A DNA stretch of 64,000 nt from NCBI GenBank assembly GCA_016795565.1, contig JAEUGW010000033.1, positions 1-64,000 on the forward strand. The letters are read 5' to 3'. This document shows, one piece after another, positions 26,260 to 35,942 of this stretch (its first letter is position 1; each line of letters opens with the position of its first letter). The notes beneath the pieces are model-generated. The model saw only the letters and a list, made by a program, of their open reading frames with translations, was not told where the DNA came from and did no database searches. The position numbers and the translations under genes are program-made. The stretch comes from Opitutaceae bacterium (lineage in GTDB: Bacteria > Verrucomicrobiota > Verrucomicrobiia > Opitutales > Opitutaceae).

Positions 26260-27518
26260 TGCGACGTCCCCCGGATGATGTCGCCCGGCTCCAGCCGGGC
26301 GGCGCGGCGGGCGGGGATGACGGCGGCGGTCATGACCACCACCGCAGCGGTGACCGTGGCCACCACATAGTGCCAGATGTTCCAGGAGACCTGAAAGCTG
26401 TCGGCGGAGAAGATGCCGCGGATGCGGATGGGCATCTTCGACACGCCGTAGGTCACGCCCGCGCCGAGCCCCCAGCCGCCGATGGTGCCGATGACGAGCA
26501 CGATGGCACCGAGCCAGATGAAGATGCGCGAGATATCGCGCCGCGTGTAGCCCATGGAGCGGAGAATCGCGATCTCCTTGGTCTTCTCGATGACGATCAT
26601 CGCGAGCGTGTTGAACATGCCCAGGCCGGAGATGAGGATGATGGTGGAGACGGTGAGGGCGGCGGAGATTTGCAGGGCCTTGAAGGCCTGGAGCCAGCTC
26701 TCCTCGCGCTCCTGCCAGCTCTTGGTGCTGTGGCGGAGCACTTCCTCCATCTGCACGGCGTCCTGCGGGGCGCGATCGCGGTCGAACAGCGCGACCTGGA
26801 TGAAGGAGGCGCCGGCGGTCTTCTTCAACAGGGAGCGCGCCTCGCCGAGGTGCAGGTAGATGCGCACCTTGTCGATGTCGCTCACGCCGGTGCTGTAGAT
26901 GGCCGAGACGCGATAGCGGCGCTGCTCGGTGCCGGCCTGCAGCGTGAACGAGTCGCCCACCACCAGTTGCAGGCGGTCGGCCAGCACCTTGCCCAGCAGG
27001 ACACCCTGCGGCGTGCTGCGGAAATCCTCGAGGCTGCCGCTGCCGCGCTGCACCTGGGCGGCCAGGTCGGAGACGACAAGGTGGTCGTCCAGGTTGATGC
27101 CATAAACCTTGGCGGAGTCGTTCTTGAAGGAGCTGTCCGCGATCACCGAGCCCTCCACGACCGTGGAGACGCCGGCGACATTGCGGAACTTGCGCAGCGC
27201 CTCGGCCAGCAGGGCGGGATCCTCCACGCCCTCGATGTATTTGCGGGCCGAGCGGTCGACGCGGACCTCGAACTTGCTGGCCCCGGCATCGTGCCCGGCG
27301 GCCGCCATGGCGAAGATGGTGTCCTGGATCTTGTCCTCGATGCGGATGGCGCCGTTGGTGCCGAGGATGGTCCGGATGAAGAACTGCTCAAAGCCGCTCG
27401 TCTGCGCCTGGGTGACGATGAAGAAGCCCACGCCGAAAATGATGCCGGCCAGGCTCATCAGCATGGAGCGCTTGCGGGCCGTCAGGAAACGGAGGGCGAT
27501 GCGGAGGTTGGTGGACAC
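26256..27518 (-). CDS. ABC transporter permease, MacB/LolC-type
   Basis: A 420-residue permease with an N-terminal transmembrane helix (about residues 18-38), a large periplasmic domain (about 40-280) and three C-terminal helices in the FtsX fold (around 290-400) ending PARRAARLEPGDIIRGTSQ. This four-helix layout is that of mechanotransmission ABC exporters. It lies 18 nt downstream of the adaptor gene and overlaps the ATPase gene. Substrate unknown. Confidence 0.88.
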   Translation of the reverse strand: MSTNLRIALRFLTARKRSMLMSLAGIIFGVGFFIVTQAQTSGFEQFFIRTILGTNGAIRIEDKIQDTIFAMAAAGHDAGASKFEVRVDRSARKYIEGVEDPALLAEALRKFRNVAGVSTVVEGSVIADSSFKNDSAKVYGINLDDHLVVSDLAAQVQRGSGSLEDFRSTPQGVLLGKVLADRLQLVVGDSFTLQAGTEQRRYRVSAIYSTGVSDIDKVRIYLHLGEARSLLKKTAGASFIQVALFDRDRAPQDAVQMEEVLRHSTKSWQEREESWLQAFKALQISAALTVSTIILISGLGMFNTLAMIVIEKTKEIAILRSMGYTRRDISRIFIWLGAIVLVIGTIGGWGLGAGVTYGVSKMPIRIRGIFSADSFQVSWNIWHYVVATVTAAVVVMTAAVIPARRAARLEPGDIIRGTSQ

Positions 27519-27536
27519 GGCGCGCAGGCCCGGCGA

Positions 27537-28673
27537 TTAGTTCGGCAGCACCTGGGTGCGCACCCGCTCGCCCTCGCGGAAGCGGTCCTGCTGCTCGACG
27601 ACCACCTGCTCGCCCGCCTGCAGGCCGCTGACGATCTCGACTTCGTTCAGGCCCTCGTAGCCCTTGACGACCTTGCGCAGCGCGAGCCGGCCGCCCTCGA
27701 CCACGTAGAGATATTCGCCCACCAGCGCGCGGCGGGGCACGACGACGGCGTTGGCCCGCTTGGCGATGATGATGCTGACCTCGCCGGTCAGGCCCGGCTT
27801 GAGTTCCCGGTCCTCGGGGAGGGAGATGTCCAGGAACACCGTGTAGCGCTGGGTGGCGGCATCGGCCGAGGGCAGGATCTTGGAGATGACCGCGTTGTAT
27901 TGGTTGGCGCCGAAGGTGAGGAACCGCACCGAGGCCTTCTGGCCCAGCTTGATGTCGGCAAATTTCTCCTCGCTGATCTTGGCCTCGACGATGCGGCCGA
28001 CGGAGATGATGGTGGCGATGGGCGAATTGCTCCCGATGAGGTCGCCCACCCGGGCGGCGACCGACGTGACGATGCCGTCGGACGGCGCGACGATGATCAT
28101 CTTGCTTCTTTCCCGTTCCTTGGAGCGGAGGCTGTTCTCGTTGTTCTCCAAGGACAGGCGGGTGTTGACCTCGTCCAGCTCGCGGCGCTGGACCAGCTGC
28201 TGGAACAGCCGCCTTTGCTTCTCGAGTTCGGCCTCGGGATAGGCGCCGAGCTTGGTCTGGCGCTCGAGATTGGTGAGCGTGTCCTTGGCGTTCAGCTCCT
28301 CGGCGCGGAGCAGCGAGCCCAGCTCGACCTTGCGCTTGGCGGCGGTGATCTCGTTCTTGATGCGTTCGATTTCCAGGTCGATGTCGCCGGTGTCGATCTG
28401 CACCAGGACATCGCCTTGGAACACGCGCTGGCCGACATCCAGCGTGCTGGCGCTGACGCGGCCGCCGACCTCGCTTTTCAGCTCGCCGGCAAACTCGGCC
28501 TTCACCTCCACGGTGCCCGGCACCGTCTTCACAGCCTCGGCGAGGACGGCGGTGGCCACCAGGACGACCGGGCGCAGGGTGTAGGAGACGCCCCAGCCCA
28601 GCGCGGCCAAGACCACCGCCGCCACGGCCAGTCGCCGCAGCCAGTTGGGGGAGGAGGACGGGGGCTTGCTCAT
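27537..28673 (-). CDS. HlyD/MacA-type periplasmic adaptor protein
   Basis: A 378-residue membrane-fusion protein. It has an N-terminal anchor (about residues 12-32), first lipoyl half-motif (GGRVSASTLDVGQRVFQGDVLVQID), a long alpha-helical hairpin (about 95-200), second half-motif (VAPSDGIVTSVAARVGDLIG) and a beta-barrel with GLTGEVSIIIAKRANAVVVPRRALV. It bridges the inner-membrane ABC permease to the TolC-type channel. The ATG overlaps the stop of the TolC gene by 4 nt. Confidence 0.9.
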   Translation of the reverse strand: MSKPPSSSPNWLRRLAVAAVVLAALGWGVSYTLRPVVLVATAVLAEAVKTVPGTVEVKAEFAGELKSEVGGRVSASTLDVGQRVFQGDVLVQIDTGDIDLEIERIKNEITAAKRKVELGSLLRAEELNAKDTLTNLERQTKLGAYPEAELEKQRRLFQQLVQRRELDEVNTRLSLENNENSLRSKERERSKMIIVAPSDGIVTSVAARVGDLIGSNSPIATIISVGRIVEAKISEEKFADIKLGQKASVRFLTFGANQYNAVISKILPSADAATQRYTVFLDISLPEDRELKPGLTGEVSIIIAKRANAVVVPRRALVGEYLYVVEGGRLALRKVVKGYEGLNEVEIVSGLQAGEQVVVEQQDRFREGERVRTQVLPN

Positions 28674-30031
28674 TTGGTCTGAGGCAGGTTGGCGGTCACC
28701 GGGTCCTGCGCGAGCGTGGCGAGAAATTCGCCGTTCCGGGCCAGGAAATCGGCGCGGCCGTTGAAGGCGTTGAGCCGGGCGTCGTAGAGGGCCACTTGCG
28801 CCAGGCTGACGTCGGCCTCCGACATGAGGCCGCGTTTGAACTCATCCTGCTTGGCCGCCAGGTTGTTCTCGCTGGCGACCAGCGCGCGGTCCGAGAGCGC
28901 CATGGTCCGGGCGGAAAAATCCAGCTGCTTGGCCTGGATCTGGGCGGTCTGGAGCAAGCGCTCGGTCATGTCCTTGTAGTCATTGTCCATCTGCCGGCGG
29001 CGGGCCAGCGCCACCCGCACGGCGGATTGGGCGGCGAAACTGTCAAAGATGGCCCAGTTGACGGAGAAGCCGCCGTATTGCGAGTTCACGCGGTATTTCT
29101 GCGCCGCATTGATGGTGTAGCTCTGCTCATCCTGGCTGAGCCCGGCCACGAGGCTGAACTTGGGGCGCAGGCGCGTCTTGATGCTGTTGTAGCTCAGCCG
29201 CTCGGTTTCCATCTGCTTGCGCATGGTGACGGCCTCGATCGTGGGCAGTTCCCGCTGGCCGAGGTAGTCGGCCAGCAGCAGCCCCACGGCCTCCGCGTGG
29301 TAGGTGGCCACGGGGATGGCGTCCGGGATGGCCTCGGTGGCCAGCAAGGGGCTGCCCGACAGCCGGGCGAACGAGGCCTTCGCCATCTCCAGGTCGAACT
29401 GGGCCCGCTCGCTGCTGATCTGGGCCTGCTCCGCCGCCAGCCGGAACACGGAGATCTGGTATTCGGAAATCACCTTCTTGGCCAACCGCTCCTCCTCCTG
29501 CGCGAGCTGCTTGCGGGTGTGCTCCAGGTAAAAGGCGGCGCGCTGCACGACGAGCTTCTGGATGACTAGCCGCAGGTAGTCGCCGCGGAGGGTCTGGGCC
29601 AGCAGCCGGTAACCGTCGCGATACTGGCCCCGGGCGATGCTTTCCTGGATCTGGCCGATCTTGGCGTAGTTGGACCTTTCCCCCCAGAAGAACAGCGGCT
29701 GGTTGATCGAGAAGTTGTAGGCGATCTTGGTCACGTTCAGGCGACCCGGCAGGTCGGCCCGCGTGTCCCGGGCCTCGTAGTAGTTGGCGTAGCCCCCCAC
29801 GGTGGGGAGGAGATTGGAGCGGGCCTGGATCCGGCCGGCCTCCGCTATCTCCAGGTCCAGCGCGCGGTTGAGCATGCGCGGTGACTGCTGCACCGCCGTC
29901 GCGAGGATCGTCTGCAACTGCGGATACAACTCCTCCGGCAGCACCAGCTTCTCCACATTGGCCTCCACGTCGGCAGCCCGCAGGCCAAGCATCAGGAATG
30001 TCCAAGTGAGGGACCAGCGGATAATCTTCAT
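28670..30031 (-). CDS. TolC-family outer-membrane efflux protein
   Basis: A 453-residue protein with a signal peptide (MKIIRWSLTWTFLMLGLRA), two outer-membrane-efflux repeats of long coiled helices and strands (about residues 30-240 and 250-445), and a characteristic second-repeat segment ALARRRQMDNDYKDMTERLLQTAQIQAKQLDF. It is first of the four-gene exporter operon, an unusual order since TolC is often last. Confidence 0.88.
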   Translation of the reverse strand: MKIIRWSLTWTFLMLGLRAADVEANVEKLVLPEELYPQLQTILATAVQQSPRMLNRALDLEIAEAGRIQARSNLLPTVGGYANYYEARDTRADLPGRLNVTKIAYNFSINQPLFFWGERSNYAKIGQIQESIARGQYRDGYRLLAQTLRGDYLRLVIQKLVVQRAAFYLEHTRKQLAQEEERLAKKVISEYQISVFRLAAEQAQISSERAQFDLEMAKASFARLSGSPLLATEAIPDAIPVATYHAEAVGLLLADYLGQRELPTIEAVTMRKQMETERLSYNSIKTRLRPKFSLVAGLSQDEQSYTINAAQKYRVNSQYGGFSVNWAIFDSFAAQSAVRVALARRRQMDNDYKDMTERLLQTAQIQAKQLDFSARTMALSDRALVASENNLAAKQDEFKRGLMSEADVSLAQVALYDARLNAFNGRADFLARNGEFLATLAQDPVTANLPQTK

Positions 30032-30183
30032 GGTGAGTGTAGGGAACGGACAGGCCGCCGCAAAGGGGGTGCCATGGCAATCAGGAAATTCCCCGCCGCC
30101 GCCGGTGCGGACCGTGCGCCCGCATTTACTACTAGCCTTTGCTTGCGTAGTTACCCAACACTTTAACCATCTCCGCTCAGTCC
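30032..30183. other. Divergent intergenic region between the efflux and polysaccharide operons
   Basis: A 152-bp region whose right half (30120-30170) is AT-richer than its surroundings. A weak sigma-70-like pair is visible for the rightward operon: TTGCTT at 30139-30144 and TTTAAC at 30162-30167, spaced by 17 bp. This is a candidate only. Confidence 0.3.
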
Positions 30184-30999
30184 ATGACGCTGTCCCGAGT
30201 CCTGCCCTTTGCCACCGATCTCTGGACGCACCGCGAGCTGCTCTGGCAGTTCACGCTGCGCAACGTGGAACTGCGCCACAAAGGCAGCCACCTCGGGCTC
30301 ATCTGGTCGGTGTTGAACCCCCTGTTGATGCTGGGCCTCTACGTGCTGGTGTTCGGCTACATTTTTGGCGGCAGCTTCGGCGTGCTGCCCGACGAAACCC
30401 GGGCGGAGTATGCCCTGGGCATCTTTTTCGGCCTCACGCTCTTTCAGTTTGTCGGGGAGGTGATGGGCGTTGCCCCCCTCATTGTGGTTTCCAATCCGAA
30501 TTTCGTGAAGAAGGTGGTGTTTCCGCTGGAAATCCTGCCCGTGGCCCAGGTCGGCGCGGCGGCCTTCCACCTTCTGATCAGCCTGGCGCTCGCGCTCGTC
30601 AGCCTGGCCCTGTTCGGCCGGAGCATCCACCCGGAGCTGCTTTGGCTGCCGGTGATCATCGCCCCGCTGCTCCTGCTCGGCCTGGGGATCGCGTGGTTCT
30701 TCTCCGCCGTCGGCGTCTTCTTTCGCGACATCGGCCAGGTCATGCAATTCCTCTCCCTGGCCCTGATGTATGCCAGCGCCGTGTTCTTCTCGGCCGCAAA
30801 AATCCCGCCCGAGTTCTGGACCTTCCTGCGCTTCAACCCCCTGCTGCTCGCGATCGAGCTCGCGCGCAACACCGGCCTGTGGGGGCAGCCGATCAATCCG
30901 CATCATCTGCTCTATCTCTACGCCGTCGGCCTGCTCGCCTGCGCCCTCGGCCACTACGCCTTCCGGCGCATGAAACCCGCCTTCGCCGACGTGATCTGA
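30184..30999 (+). CDS. wzm: ABC-2 type polysaccharide export permease (Wzm-like)
   Basis: A 271-residue inner-membrane protein with six predicted helices and the ABC-2 family pattern. The amphipathic start LWTHRELLWQFTLRNVELRHKGSHLGLIWSVLNPLLML is typical of Wzm/TagG/KpsM exporters. It is 6 nt upstream of the matching ATPase and heads the polysaccharide operon. It should move a lipid-linked glycan across the inner membrane. Confidence 0.9.
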   Translation: MTLSRVLPFATDLWTHRELLWQFTLRNVELRHKGSHLGLIWSVLNPLLMLGLYVLVFGYIFGGSFGVLPDETRAEYALGIFFGLTLFQFVGEVMGVAPLIVVSNPNFVKKVVFPLEILPVAQVGAAAFHLLISLALALVSLALFGRSIHPELLWLPVIIAPLLLLGLGIAWFFSAVGVFFRDIGQVMQFLSLALMYASAVFFSAAKIPPEFWTFLRFNPLLLAIELARNTGLWGQPINPHHLLYLYAVGLLACALGHYAFRRMKPAFADVI

Positions 31000-31005
31000 A
31001 CCCGC

Positions 31006-32466
31006 ATGCCTGCTGAAAACGCCATCACCGCACGCCACCTATCCAAGGCCTACCGCATCTGGACCGATCCGTCCCAGCGCCTGATCAGCCCGCTGCTGGC
31101 GGAAACGGGGCGGTGGCTGCCTGGCGGCCTGGGGCGGGCGCTACAGCAGCGCGCCACCGGGGGCTACCGGGACTTCTTCGCCCTGACCGACGTGAGCTTC
31201 GAGGTGAAGCGAGGCGAGGCCGTGGGCATCATCGGCCGCAACGGCGCGGGCAAGAGCACCCTGCTGCAGATTATCGCCGGCACCCTGCAACCCTCCGCCG
31301 GATCAATCGAGGTCCATGGCCGGGTCGCCGCGCTGCTCGAGCTGGGCGCCGGCTTCAATCCCGACTTCACCGGCCGGGAAAACGTCATGCTCAGCGGGGC
31401 CGTGCTCGGCCTCGGCCACGCCGAGATGGAGGCACGCTTCGACGAGGTCGCCGCCTTTGCCGACATCGGCGAGTTCATTGAGCAGCCCGTGAAGACCTAC
31501 TCCAGCGGCATGATGATGCGCCTGGCCTTCGCGGTGAACACCTGCGTGGACCCGGAAGTGCTCATCGTGGACGAGGCCCTGAGCGTCGGCGACGCCCCCT
31601 TCCAGTCCAAGTGCTTCCGCCGCCTGCGCCAGCTGATCGACCAGGGCGTCAGCCTGCTGTTCGTCTCCCACGATATCGGCACCGTGCGCTCCATCTGTTC
31701 CCGCGCCCTCTGGCTGAAAAACGGCCGCCCCGAGATGTGGGGCGAGGCCAAGCCCGTCGCCAAGGAATACGAGAAGTTCTGCTGGACAGAGCAGGGCGTC
31801 GTCATGACTCAGGCCGCCGCTCCGGCCGAACCGACCGAACCGTCGGAAATCAAGCCCGCCGCCGCCCGCCAGGATACCATCGGGGCGGATGCCTCGGGCG
31901 AATTCACCGTGCCGCTTCCGGTGCAGCCGGCTGCACCCGCCGCCCTGATGGACCGCAGCCGGCCGGCTGGCGAGCGCTACGGCACCCAGGTCGTCACCAT
32001 CGAAAGCCTGTTGAGCACCAACGCAGCGGGTGAGCCGGCGGCCCGGTTCGAGTTCAACGAAGCGATCTACCTGCACTACCTGATCCGCACCCACGCGGCG
32101 ATCGATTCCGACGTGGTGCTGGGCATCCGCATCAAGGATCCCCAGGGCAACTTCCTCTATTCCGTGCAGGACATCTCCACGCAACACCGGTTGACCGCGC
32201 CGACCGGCAGCGAATTTCATGCCGTGACGGCCTTCCGCCTCCCGCTGACCCACGGTCGCTTCATCATCAAGACCGGCATATTCGGGTTCGCGGACGGCAC
32301 CTCGCGGCTCGACCAGCGCTATGATTACACCCGCGCGGTATTGTGGGATATCATCGAGGATGGGTGTGTCATCGACATCGCCGAGCACCCGACCATGCCC
32401 CTCTGCGGGCCGGTTCACTCCCATGCCAAACTGCTGTTGAGTCACCTGCCCTCCCGCCAAACCTAG
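31006..32466 (+). CDS. wzt: ABC export ATPase with C-terminal glycan-recognition domain (Wzt-like)
   Basis: A 486-residue protein. The N-terminal ATPase (about residues 1-255) has Walker A GRNGAGKSTLL, signature YSSGMMMRLAF and Walker B VLIVDEALSVGD. A flexible Ala/Pro/Glu-rich linker (about 265-315) precedes a C-terminal beta-sandwich (about 320-480; YGTQVVTIESLLSTN, FEFNEAIYLHYLIRTH, GSEFHAVTAFRLPL) like the Wzt carbohydrate-binding domain. In E. coli O8/O9a-type systems that domain recognises the modified non-reducing end of the chain, and the methyltransferases next door fit such a scheme. Confidence 0.9.
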   Translation: MPAENAITARHLSKAYRIWTDPSQRLISPLLAETGRWLPGGLGRALQQRATGGYRDFFALTDVSFEVKRGEAVGIIGRNGAGKSTLLQIIAGTLQPSAGSIEVHGRVAALLELGAGFNPDFTGRENVMLSGAVLGLGHAEMEARFDEVAAFADIGEFIEQPVKTYSSGMMMRLAFAVNTCVDPEVLIVDEALSVGDAPFQSKCFRRLRQLIDQGVSLLFVSHDIGTVRSICSRALWLKNGRPEMWGEAKPVAKEYEKFCWTEQGVVMTQAAAPAEPTEPSEIKPAAARQDTIGADASGEFTVPLPVQPAAPAALMDRSRPAGERYGTQVVTIESLLSTNAAGEPAARFEFNEAIYLHYLIRTHAAIDSDVVLGIRIKDPQGNFLYSVQDISTQHRLTAPTGSEFHAVTAFRLPLTHGRFIIKTGIFGFADGTSRLDQRYDYTRAVLWDIIEDGCVIDIAEHPTMPLCGPVHSHAKLLLSHLPSRQT

Positions 32467-32473
32467 TCCCCTC

Positions 32474-33190
32474 ATGGCATCGATTCAGACACACGTCCCC
32501 GGACGCCCTCCCATCGAGCTTGTCGCCTACTACGACAGCTTCGCGTGGTATTACCCCAACTGCGAGCCGCAGACCAAACGCTGGTTCGTGCAGCAGGCCC
32601 GGCCGGACTGGGTCTACCTCGATTGCGGGGCCAACATCGGCTACTACTCCATCCTCTTCGCGCAGCTTTCCCCCCACGGGCACATCCATGCGGTCGAGCC
32701 AACCGCGACCGCCGACATGCTGCGCACCAACCTGGCACACCACCGCCTGGGGAATGTGACCGTGCACCAGCAGGCGGTGGGGCGTTACGCCGGGCGTCGC
32801 ACCGAGAAGATTTTCCGGCTGTGGGGCGGACCGCCCGAGGAGATGGAATATGACTTCGAGACCATCGACACCCTCGTCGCCCGACTCGCGCCAACCCGCC
32901 TGGACTGCATCAAGATTGACGTGGATTCGTTCGATTTCGAGGTGCTGATGGGGGCCGAGCAGACTCTGGCCAAATACGACCCCTGGTTGGTGGTCGAGTT
33001 GAACCATGCCCTGGGCGTGCGTGGTTATTCCAATCTCGCCGCCGCCGAATGGCTGCTGGATCACGGCTACCGGCACTGCCAGATACTGGATCACGACAAC
33101 TTCGTCGCCCGCCGCTCCGCGCCGCCGGAGAGCTTCGCCACGGGCAAGGCCATGACATTGCACTTTGCCCCCCCGCATGAACCAGCCTGA
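32474..33190 (+). CDS. FkbM-family methyltransferase
   Basis: A 238-residue SAM-dependent methyltransferase. The SAM site is WVYLDCGANIGYYSILFAQL (about residues 45-64), and the FkbM tail motif CIKIDVDSFDFEVLMGAEQTL (about 145-165) is followed by WLVVELNH. FkbM enzymes O-methylate sugars or polyketide hydroxyls. In an ABC-exporter glycan locus a sugar O-methylation, possibly chain-capping, is the best guess. It overlaps the next gene by 14 nt in another frame. Confidence 0.85.
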   Translation: MASIQTHVPGRPPIELVAYYDSFAWYYPNCEPQTKRWFVQQARPDWVYLDCGANIGYYSILFAQLSPHGHIHAVEPTATADMLRTNLAHHRLGNVTVHQQAVGRYAGRRTEKIFRLWGGPPEEMEYDFETIDTLVARLAPTRLDCIKIDVDSFDFEVLMGAEQTLAKYDPWLVVELNHALGVRGYSNLAAAEWLLDHGYRHCQILDHDNFVARRSAPPESFATGKAMTLHFAPPHEPA

Positions 33191-33932
33191 CCTTCCCGTC
33201 CTCTCCCTTCACGATCTCGGCCGCGAACGCGGCTGGCCCGCGCCGCCCCGACCTTCCCACGCCACCCTGACCCAGTGGAATGGCGAGAAGGATGACGGTC
33301 CGACCCTCCAGTATCTCTACGGTGTTTTCGCCCCGCGCCGGCACCTTGAGTTCGGCACCTGGCAGGGTTTTGGCACCTGCCAGTGCCTTGAGGCCTGCGC
33401 GGCCACCGTCTGGACCATCAACCTGCCCGACGGCGAGAACAAGCCCGATGGCAGCTGGGCCTATGGGCATCGGGTGTCGGACGAGGGCAGCACTCCACCT
33501 GGCGCGGTCAGCGTGAACTTCGGTGCGGACGCCGACGGGCCCCGCACCTACCACCGCACGGATGCCGCGTCTTACATCGGTCGGCTCTATCGCGAAAAAG
33601 GCCTGGGGCACCGCGTCTGCCAGATCTACTGTGACAGCCGCGCCTGGGATACCTCCGCCTACCCCGCCGGCTTTTTCGACAGCGTCATGATCGACGGCGG
33701 CCATCAAGCCGAAGTCGTGCTCAGCGATACGCGCAAGGCGCTCCCGCTCCTCCGCTCCGGCGGGCTGATGCTCTGGCACGACTACTGTCCCCACCCCGAG
33801 GTCATCGCGGGCTCGCCGGCGGTGCAGGGCGTGACCTCCGCCATCACCACGCTCCTGCCCGAACTCCGGACCGGCTTTTCCACCCTCGCCTGGATCAACC
33901 CCAGCCACATCCTCCTTGGCCTGAAAATATGA
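33177..33932 (+). CDS. Class I SAM-dependent methyltransferase (Methyltransf_24-like)
   Basis: A 251-residue protein. The SAM-binding loop is [17 protein letters not shown] (about residues 57-73), and [18 protein letters not shown] (about 165-182) with [12 protein letters not shown] supplies the acidic and metal-type motif found in cephalosporin-hydroxylase-like methyltransferases. The start at 33177 overlaps the end of the FkbM gene, suggesting coupled translation. It probably modifies a glycan precursor; the acceptor cannot be read from sequence. Confidence 0.75.
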   Translation: MNQPDLPVLSLHDLGRERGWPAPPRPSHATLTQWNGEKDDGPTLQYLYGVFAPRRHLEFGTWQGFGTCQCLEACAATVWTINLPDGENKPDGSWAYGHRVSDEGSTPPGAVSVNFGADADGPRTYHRTDAASYIGRLYREKGLGHRVCQIYCDSRAWDTSAYPAGFFDSVMIDGGHQAEVVLSDTRKALPLLRSGGLMLWHDYCPHPEVIAGSPAVQGVTSAITTLLPELRTGFSTLAWINPSHILLGLKI

Positions 33933-35908
33933 ACCCCGCCGACGCCCGCCGTGCCTTCCTCCGCGTTGCCACCGCCGCCCCCGAGCTGCGCATCGCCGAC
34001 GTCGCCTTCAACACCGGTGTCATCCGCCGCGAGGCCGCCCGCGCCGCCCGCGCCGGCGCCGCCCTCGTGCTCTTCCCCGAGCTGAGCCTCACCGGCTACA
34101 GCTGCGGCGATCTCTTCGCCCAACAGCTGCTGCAGGATCACGCCCGCGCGGCGCTGCTCGAGCTGGCCGCGGCCACGTCCCCCCTCGGCGTGCACCTTGT
34201 CGTGGGGCTTCCCCTCGCCTGCCGGGGCCGACTCTACAACTGCGCCGCCGTGCTCGGCGGCGGCCGCGTGCTCGGCCTCGTGCCGAAACAGTTCCTCCCC
34301 ACCACCGGCGAATACTACGAGGAACGCTGGTTCACCTCCGCCGCCGGGCTGGCACCCGTCGAGATCGACTTTGGCACCCATGCCGCACCGCTGGCCACCC
34401 ACCTCCTGTTCACCGACGGGGCCTCCGGCTGCACCTTCGGCGTGGAGGTGTGCGAGGATCTCTGGGCCGTGCATCCGCCCAGCGGCGACCTGTGCCTCGC
34501 CGGGGCCAACCTCATCCTGAACCCCTCCGCCAGCAACGAACTCCTCGGCAAGGCCGCCTACCGCCGCGACCTCGTGCGCCAGCAGTCGGCCCGCTGCCTC
34601 GCCGCCTACGCCTATGCCGCCGCCGGCCCGGGCGAGTCGTCCACCGATGTCGTGTTCTCCGGCCACTGCCTCCTCGCCGAGAACGGCACCCTCCTCGCCG
34701 AGTCCGAGCGCTTCCGTTTCGACTCGCAGCAGGTTTGCGCCGACCTCGATCTCGACCGCCTGCGGCACGAGCGGATCTGCAACAGCAGCTTCTCCGCCGC
34801 TGCGCCCGCGCGCGAGTTCCGCCGCATCCCGGTCTCGCTCGCCATCCCGGCCACCCGCCCGCCCCTGGGCGCGCTGCGCCCCAACCCCACCCTGCCCTTC
34901 GTCCCCTCCGACCCGCGCGCACGGGCCGACACCTGCCGCGAGATCTTCGCCATCCAATCCACCGGCCTGGCCAAGCGCCTCAGGCATACCGGCGCGCGCA
35001 AGGTGGTCATCGGCATCTCCGGCGGCCTCGATTCCACCCTCGCGCTGCTGGTCACCGCCCACGCCTTCGATCTGCTCGGTCTGGACCGCAAGGGCATCCT
35101 TGCCCCCACCCTGCCGGGCTTCGGCACGACCAAGCGCACCCGCGGCAATGCCGAGAAGCTCGTCGGGGAGATCGGCGCCACCCTGCGCGTCATCCCGATC
35201 CACGACGCCCTCAAGCAGCATTTCCGCGACATCGGCCACGACGAGCGCGTGCATGACGTCACCTACGAAAACGCCCAGGCCCGCGAGCGCACCCAGATCC
35301 TGATGGATCTCGCCAACCAGCTGGGTGGCTTCGTCGTCGGCACCGGCGACCTCTCCGAGGCGGCCCTCGGCTGGTGCACGTTCAACGGCGACCACATGTC
35401 GATGTATCACGTCAATGCCGGCATCCCCAAGACCCTCGTGCGCTACCTCATCGACTGGTGCGCCGACAGCGAGTTCTCCGGCGCCACCGGCAAGATCCTC
35501 CACGACATCGCCGCCACACCCATCAGCCCCGAACTACTGCCCACGACCGCCGACGGCAAGCAGCACCAGCAGACCGAGGACGTCGTCGGGCCCTACGAGC
35601 TGCACGACTACTTCCTCTACCACGTCGTCCGTCATGGTGCCCGTCCGGCCAAGGTTCTCTATCTCGCGGAACAGGCCTTCGGTGCCAAATACCCGCGCGC
35701 CGTCATCCTCCGCTGGCTCGAGGTCTTCCTTCGCCGGTTCTTCCAGCAGCAGTTCAAGCGCTCCGCCATGCCCGACGGCCCCAAGGTCGGCTCCGTCGCC
35801 CTCTCGCCCCGCGGCGACTGGCGCATGCCCAGCGACGCTTCCGCCTCCGGCTGGCTGGCCGAAGTCGCCGCCCTGAGGGCTCCGCCCCGCCGGGCAAAGC
35901 GGCGTTGA
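33929..35908 (+). CDS. nadE: Glutamine-dependent NAD(+) synthase
   Basis: A 659-residue two-domain enzyme. The N-terminal nitrilase-type glutaminase (about residues 1-290) has catalytic Glu in [10 protein letters not shown], Lys in [14 protein letters not shown] and Cys in VEVCEDLW. The C-terminal synthetase (about 310-650) has the P-loop [10 protein letters not shown]. It converts nicotinic acid adenine dinucleotide to NAD+. A housekeeping gene inside a polysaccharide operon is unexpected; it overlaps the upstream methyltransferase by 4 nt, so it is co-transcribed. Confidence 0.93.
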   Translation: MNPADARRAFLRVATAAPELRIADVAFNTGVIRREAARAARAGAALVLFPELSLTGYSCGDLFAQQLLQDHARAALLELAAATSPLGVHLVVGLPLACRGRLYNCAAVLGGGRVLGLVPKQFLPTTGEYYEERWFTSAAGLAPVEIDFGTHAAPLATHLLFTDGASGCTFGVEVCEDLWAVHPPSGDLCLAGANLILNPSASNELLGKAAYRRDLVRQQSARCLAAYAYAAAGPGESSTDVVFSGHCLLAENGTLLAESERFRFDSQQVCADLDLDRLRHERICNSSFSAAAPAREFRRIPVSLAIPATRPPLGALRPNPTLPFVPSDPRARADTCREIFAIQSTGLAKRLRHTGARKVVIGISGGLDSTLALLVTAHAFDLLGLDRKGILAPTLPGFGTTKRTRGNAEKLVGEIGATLRVIPIHDALKQHFRDIGHDERVHDVTYENAQARERTQILMDLANQLGGFVVGTGDLSEAALGWCTFNGDHMSMYHVNAGIPKTLVRYLIDWCADSEFSGATGKILHDIAATPISPELLPTTADGKQHQQTEDVVGPYELHDYFLYHVVRHGARPAKVLYLAEQAFGAKYPRAVILRWLEVFLRRFFQQQFKRSAMPDGPKVGSVALSPRGDWRMPSDASASGWLAEVAALRAPPRRAKRR

Positions 35909-35942
35909 CTTTCCCCTGCCGCTTTCGCTTTTTCGCCCCTTT

